Shown here in pieces: positions 7,480 through 10,352 of a DNA stretch of 10,352 nt (the first letter of the stretch is position 1; every line of letters starts with the position of its first letter). This DNA is from Vibrio sp. (GTDB lineage Bacteria > Pseudomonadota > Gammaproteobacteria > Enterobacterales > Vibrionaceae): the NCBI GenBank assembly GCA_007124475.1, contig SLFB01000070.1, positions 1 to 10,352 of the forward strand. The letters are read 5' to 3'. A program made the position numbers and the translations under genes. Below the pieces are notes generated by a model that worked only from the letters and a program-made list of their open reading frames with translations, had not been told where the DNA came from and ran no database searches.

Positions 7480-8967
7480 TTATTCATCACCAACCGCAAT
7501 ACGCTTCATATCTTGCATATAGCCACGTAGTTCTTCGCCGATATATTCAACCGGATGGTTACGAATCGCGCTGTTAACTTCAATTAAGGTTGCGTTATCC
7601 ACTTGATTGGAAACCGCACCCAGCCCTTTACCAATCACATCGGTATTGATTAAAGGCATAAATTGCTCACGTAATAATGGCGTAGCGACATTAGCAAATA
7701 AATAATTGCCATACTCAGCGGTATCTGAGATCACTACGTTCATTTCATATAAACGCTTACGAGCAATGGTATTGGCAATCAATGGTAACTCGTGTAGCGA
7801 TTCGTAGTAGGCGGATTCATCAATAATGCCTGATGCGGTCATTGCCTCAAACGCTAACTCTACCCCAGCGCGAACCATGGCGATCATCACAATGCCATTA
7901 TCAAAATACTCTTGTTCAGTAATTTTAATGTTTGACTCAGGATAGTTCTCAAAGGCCGTTTGTGCCGTTTCCGCGCGCCAACCCAATAGCTCGGCATCAT
8001 CATTCGCCCAGTCGGCCATCATGGTGCGAGAAAAATGGCCAGCAATAATGTCATCCATGTGTTTGTTATACAAAGGACGTAATAACTCTTTGAGTTGCTC
8101 AGATAACTCAAACGCTTTAATTTTCGCTGGGTTTGATAGGCGATCCATCATATGGGTGATACCACCAAACTTAAGTGCTTCGGTGATGGTTTCCCAACCA
8201 TATTGCAGTAGCTTTCCGGCATAACTCGGGTCAATACCATCCGCAACCATCTTTTCATAACAAACGATGGAGCCAGCTTGTAACATGCCACAAAGAATGG
8301 TTTGCTCACCCATTAAGTCTGATTTTACTTCAGCCACAAACGATGACTCTAAACAGCCGGCGCGATGACCTCCGGTTGCTGCTGCCCACGCTTTAGCAAT
8401 CTCCCAACCTTCCCCTTGAGGGTCATTTTCAGGGTGAACTGCAATTAGGGTAGGAACACCAAAGCCACGCTTATACTCTTCACGAACTTCAGTCCCAGGA
8501 CACTTAGGAGCCACCATAACGACAGTGATGTCTTTGCGGATCTGCATACCTTCTTCAACGATGTTAAAACCGTGGGAATAGCCAAGAGCAGCTCCTTGCT
8601 TCATCAATGGCATGATACTTTCGATGACATTGGTGTGCTGCGTACCTGGGGTTAGGTTAATCACTAAATCCGCCTGCGGGATCAGTGTTTCATAGCTACC
8701 GACTGGAAAGCCGTTAGACTGTGCATTCTTATAAGATTGACGTTGTTCATCAATCGCGGCTTGGCGTAAAGCATAAGCAATATCAAGGCCAGAATCACGC
8801 ATGTTGAGGCCTTGGTTTAGACCTTGAGCGCCACACCCTACAATGACTATTTTCTTGCCTTTCAGATAATCTGCTTCTGTCGCAAACTCTTCCTTTGCCA
8901 TAAAACGACAACGGCCCAACTGATCGAGCTGTTCACGTAAATTTAATGTGTTGAAATAGTTAGCCAT
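7480..8967 (-). CDS. ilvC: Ketol-acid reductoisomerase (NADP+), class II
   Basis: IlvC converts acetolactate and acetohydroxybutyrate to dihydroxy acids by Mg-dependent alkyl migration and NADPH reduction, the second common step of valine and isoleucine synthesis. The 495 residues fit the long class II enzyme (491 in E. coli). The Rossmann motif GCGAQG is at 44-49. Arg68, Arg76 and Ser78, the NADPH-phosphate contacts in E. coli, are at identical positions. Catalytic His132, Lys155, Asp217 and Glu221 are all present. The duplicated knotted helical C-terminal domain is complete, including YESLHELPLIANTIARKRLYEMN. The segment normally PDKQH reads PGTQH (107-111), an unusual substitution. AAGGAG precedes the ATG with a 6-nt spacing. 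It is divergent from its activator gene ilvY and ends at a terminator shared with ubiK. Confidence 0.97.
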   Translation of the reverse strand: MANYFNTLNLREQLDQLGRCRFMAKEEFATEADYLKGKKIVIVGCGAQGLNQGLNMRDSGLDIAYALRQAAIDEQRQSYKNAQSNGFPVGSYETLIPQADLVINLTPGTQHTNVIESIMPLMKQGAALGYSHGFNIVEEGMQIRKDITVVMVAPKCPGTEVREEYKRGFGVPTLIAVHPENDPQGEGWEIAKAWAAATGGHRAGCLESSFVAEVKSDLMGEQTILCGMLQAGSIVCYEKMVADGIDPSYAGKLLQYGWETITEALKFGGITHMMDRLSNPAKIKAFELSEQLKELLRPLYNKHMDDIIAGHFSRTMMADWANDDAELLGWRAETAQTAFENYPESNIKITEQEYFDNGIVMIAMVRAGVELAFEAMTASGIIDESAYYESLHELPLIANTIARKRLYEMNVVISDTAEYGNYLFANVATPLLREQFMPLINTDVIGKGLGAVSNQVDNATLIEVNSAIRNHPVEYIGEELRGYMQDMKRIAVGDE

Positions 8968-9023
8968 TGTGCGCTCCTTGATGATGATCCATACGCTCGG
9001 TGGTCATACACCGAATAGCTTTC

Positions 9024-9052
9024 ATAGTAGTGCATGAATACTATTGCTTAAA
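9024..9052 (-). promoter_or_regulatory. Putative ilvC promoter
   Basis: On the minus strand TTTAAG (plus 9047-9052), 17 bp, TACTAT (plus 9024-9029). The -35 is poor, as expected of an activator-dependent promoter, and the predicted start near 9017 puts the centre of the TTGCA/TGCAA operator at about -65, the usual place of a LysR recognition site. An alternative is TTGTGA-18-TAGTAT, shifted upstream by 14 bp. It overlaps the ilvY promoter region. Confidence 0.45.
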
Positions 9053-9056
9053 GTGA

Positions 9057-9062
9057 TATATT
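9057..9062 (+). promoter_or_regulatory. Putative -10 of the ilvY promoter
   Basis: TATATT on the plus strand matches the -10 consensus at 5 of 6 positions; the base string 17 bp upstream (ATGAAT) is a poor -35. A start near 9069 would place the operator just downstream of +1, compatible with the autorepression known for E. coli IlvY. Low confidence. Confidence 0.3.
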
Positions 9063-9074
9063 CACAAGCAGTAA

Positions 9075-9089
9075 TTGCAATAAATGCAA
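9075..9089. promoter_or_regulatory. Putative IlvY operator
   Basis: TTGCA-ATAAA-TGCAA is a perfect 5-bp-arm palindrome with the T-N11-A form of LysR-type binding sites. It lies between divergent ilvC and ilvY, 14 bp before the ilvY start codon. In E. coli, IlvY binds two operators in this intergenic region; the match to this specific sequence is my inference. Confidence 0.65.
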
Positions 9090-9103
9090 CAATGGCGGAA
9101 TTG

Positions 9104-9991
9104 ATGAACATTAAAACCCTGCAGCTATTTGTACACCTGTGTGAGCATAAAAACTTTAGTAGTACCGCAAAAGCATTGCATGTCAGCCCTTCAGCTCTGA
9201 GTCGACAAATTCAAAAGCTTGAGGACGAGATTGGTCACAGTTTGTTTGTACGCGATAATCGAAGTGTTGAAATCACGCCATCGGGCTACAAACTGTTACC
9301 GGTTGCCCAACGTATGCTGCACGATTGGCGGCAATTACAGTTGCAGCTAGATGAACAACACAGTGAATTAAAAGGAGAGATCCGCTTATTTTGCTCAGTG
9401 ACGGCCAGTTATAGCCATCTACCGGATTTGCTCAATGCTTTTAGACTCCAGCACCCTTATATTGAGTTTAAACTACTCACGGGTGATCCTGCTCAAGCGA
9501 TTGAGATTATTCTTGAAGATGAAGCGGATATTGCCATTGCTGCTATCCCCGAGCATATTCCCTCAAGACTTGAGTTTGCGACGATCAGCGAAATACCATT
9601 GTCAGTGATAGCTCCTACGGGAGTGAGTCATTTCTTAGAAGAACTGCAAAAAGAGTGTCCTGATTGGAATCAAATCCCCTTTATTGTTCCCGAAGCAGGG
9701 ACAGCACGGGAGAGAGCCAAAAGCTGGTTTAAACAGATGAAGATTAAACCAACGATCTACGCACAAATCGCCGGACATGAAGCCATTGTGAGTTTAGTTG
9801 CATTGGGCTGTGGGGTCGGTGTAGCACCGGATGTGGTGATCAACAATAGTCCGCTCAGAGACAAGGTTCAAAAGCTTTCAGTATTACCAATTAAACCTTT
9901 TAAGTTAGGGGTATGCTGTAAACGATCGCAACTCGATGATCCATTAGTCAGAGCATTATGGCAGGTGATCAGCGACTTCCAAAAAGGTTGA
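9104..9991 (+). CDS. ilvY: LysR-type transcriptional activator IlvY
   Basis: IlvY activates ilvC when bound to acetolactate or acetohydroxybutyrate and represses its own gene. The 295-residue protein has the N-terminal winged helix-turn-helix (about 1-60; segments TAKALHVSPSALSRQIQKLE and LFVRDNRSVEIT), a linker helix, and a two-lobed effector domain (about 90-290). FCSVTASYSHLP and AGHEAIVSLVALGCGVGVAP agree closely with E. coli IlvY (297 residues), so the identification does not depend on context alone. The reading frame is open from a TTG at 9044 and an ATG at 9092, but starting at 9104 reproduces the E. coli N-terminus, keeps the operator at 9075-9089 outside the coding region, and has GGCGGA just upstream (weak ribosome site). 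Transcription diverges from ilvC. No dedicated terminator is seen after it; the next hairpin (10043-10071) has its T-run on the other strand. Confidence 0.94.
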   Translation: MNIKTLQLFVHLCEHKNFSSTAKALHVSPSALSRQIQKLEDEIGHSLFVRDNRSVEITPSGYKLLPVAQRMLHDWRQLQLQLDEQHSELKGEIRLFCSVTASYSHLPDLLNAFRLQHPYIEFKLLTGDPAQAIEIILEDEADIAIAAIPEHIPSRLEFATISEIPLSVIAPTGVSHFLEELQKECPDWNQIPFIVPEAGTARERAKSWFKQMKIKPTIYAQIAGHEAIVSLVALGCGVGVAPDVVINNSPLRDKVQKLSVLPIKPFKLGVCCKRSQLDDPLVRALWQVISDFQKG

Positions 9992-10042
9992 TGAGTAGAG
10001 ATAGGCCAAGTTCTGCTGATTATTTCTCAGTTCAGCTGATAC

Positions 10043-10071
10043 AAAAAACCCCCAGCATTACTGCTAGGGAT
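10043..10071 (-). terminator. Terminator copy linked to the pseudo-tRNA-Asp
   Basis: On the minus strand ATCCCTAGCA, loop GTAA, TGCTGGGGGT, then a run of T. The 10-bp stem contains two G-U pairs; on the plus strand these become C/A mismatches, so it is oriented for minus-strand transcripts. It is a near copy of the hairpin at 10205-10233, differing by a few bases. Confidence 0.75.
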
Positions 10072-10081
10072 TCTTTATCAG

Positions 10082-10174
10082 TGGCGGAGCGGACGGGACT
10101 CCCTGCTATTAAAAACAGGCGCGACCCAGACGTGACAAGCCAGGATTCTATTCAATGGTAATTATCCGCTGTCC
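10082..10174 (-). pseudogene. Degenerate tRNA-Asp copy
   Basis: The 3' end (plus 10081-10101) is identical to the intact tRNA-Asp downstream in coordinates, including CCA and the 3' acceptor arm. Inside the T-loop, 5 bases (GAACC on plus) are replaced by 18 bases CCTGCTATTAAAAACAGG. The anticodon GTC survives in GTGACAAGCC, but the anticodon stem has lost pairs, one base is missing nearby, and the D arm and 5' acceptor strand (CCGCTGTCC on plus, versus CCGCTCC) carry substitutions and small insertions. It cannot fold as a normal tRNA. Together with its terminator it looks like an old tandem duplicate of the neighbouring gene. Confidence 0.88.
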
Positions 10175-10204
10175 ACTTTTCTCTCATATTGATAGCGAAC
10201 CAAT

Positions 10205-10233
10205 AAAAAATCCCCAGCATTGCTGCTAGGGAT
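10205..10233 (-). terminator. Intrinsic terminator of tRNA-Asp
   Basis: On the minus strand ATCCCTAGCA, loop GCAA, TGCTGGGGAT, followed directly by six T (plus 10205-10210). The stem has 10 bp with one G-U pair. It begins 9 nt after the encoded CCA of tRNA-Asp, so tRNA-Asp is the last intact gene of its transcript. Confidence 0.9.
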
Positions 10234-10242
10234 TCTTATCAG

Positions 10243-10319
10243 TGGCGGAGCGGACGGGACTCGAACCCGCGACCCCCGGCGTGACAGGCCGGTATTCTAA
10301 CCAACTGAACTACCGCTCC
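10243..10319 (-). tRNA. tRNA-Asp (anticodon GTC)
   Basis: The gene decodes GAC and GAU. On the minus strand the 77-nt gene has acceptor arms GGAGCGG and CCGCTCC, discriminator G and encoded CCA (plus 10243-10245). The anticodon arm is CCGGC, loop CTGTCAC, GCCGG, giving GTC. The T arm carries GGTTCGAGTCC. No clear promoter is visible in the 33 bp upstream that remain in the window; tRNA-Asp often follows a 5S rRNA gene in this group, so it may be the end of an rRNA operon beyond the edge (inference). Confidence 0.97.
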
Positions 10320-10352
10320 ACATTGTCTTGTCACTCGATAAAGTCTGATTGG

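Larger units (their letters stand above)
10043..10319. repeat. Imperfect tandem duplication of tRNA-Asp plus terminator
   Basis: Two units, 10043-10174 and 10205-10319, are offset by about 161 bp. Each contains, in the same order, an A-run, the CCCCAGCA/TGCTAGGG hairpin, GGGATTCTT, ATCAGTGGCGGAG and a tRNA-Asp body. Identity is high in the terminator and tRNA 3' half and falls towards the tRNA 5' end, where only scattered matches remain in the left unit. Confidence 0.85.

Noticed and set aside
8021..8224. Plus-strand open frame inside ilvC
   Set aside because: Antisense to the conserved C-terminal domain of ilvC; no independent support.
9053..9065. CRP-like GTGATATATTCAC between ilvC and ilvY
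   Set aside because: The arms are separated by 5 bp, whereas CRP sites need 6 between TGTGA and TCACA, and the outer bases do not match.
9044..9103. Longer IlvY starting at TTG 9044 or ATG 9092
   Set aside because: Would put the operator inside the coding region and add residues absent from E. coli IlvY; no ribosome site at either position.
9958..10161. Plus-strand 67-codon open frame after ilvY
   Set aside because: It overlaps the end of ilvY in another frame and runs through the terminator and pseudo-tRNA-Asp; no ribosome site or known motif.
10043..10319. Possible attL/attR of an integrated element at tRNA-Asp
   Set aside because: Only about 160 bp separate the copies, there is no integrase or foreign gene, and the similarity extends over the terminator and through the tRNA body, so simple tandem duplication is a better account.

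Overview
The window looks like an ordinary chromosomal segment of a gamma-proteobacterium, most likely a member of the Vibrionaceae (Vibrio or a close relative). The basis is the order rep / RND pump / ubiK / ilvC / ilvY between tRNA genes, the close match of Rep, IlvC and IlvY to remembered enterobacterial and vibrio relatives, and a moderately AT-rich base composition. I see no phage, plasmid, insertion sequence, CRISPR array or defence cassette.

Layout: a tRNA-Arg(CCG) gene on the minus strand at the left edge has its own promoter. Next is the DNA helicase gene rep (minus). A gene-free stretch of about 440 bp follows, carrying the rep promoter and several candidate regulatory dyads. The two-gene operon of an RND drug/bile efflux pump (plus; adaptor then inner-membrane permease, VexAB/VmeCD-like) ends in a strong terminator. 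The small ubiquinone-synthesis accessory gene ubiK (plus) and ilvC (minus) converge on a shared bidirectional terminator. ilvC and its LysR-type regulator ilvY are divergent, with a TTGCA/TGCAA operator between them. The right end holds a tRNA-Asp(GTC) gene with terminator (minus) and, about 160 bp downstream of it, a decayed second copy of the same tRNA plus its terminator.

Functional links: IlvY with acetohydroxy acids as inducers would switch on ilvC for isoleucine/valine synthesis, and the divergent layout is the classical one. The adaptor and permease would form a tripartite pump with an outer-membrane TolC encoded elsewhere. UbiK supports aerobic ubiquinone synthesis and Rep assists replication forks; they appear to be neighbours by ancestral gene order, not by shared pathway.

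The items most worth a second look are the tandem pseudo-tRNA-Asp with an 18-nt hairpin-like replacement in its T-loop, the apparent absence of a TetR-type regulator gene next to the pump, the dyads in the rep/pump and ilvC/ilvY intergenic regions, and a PGTQH variant of the usual PDKQH segment in IlvC. I did not find a convincing undescribed system here.
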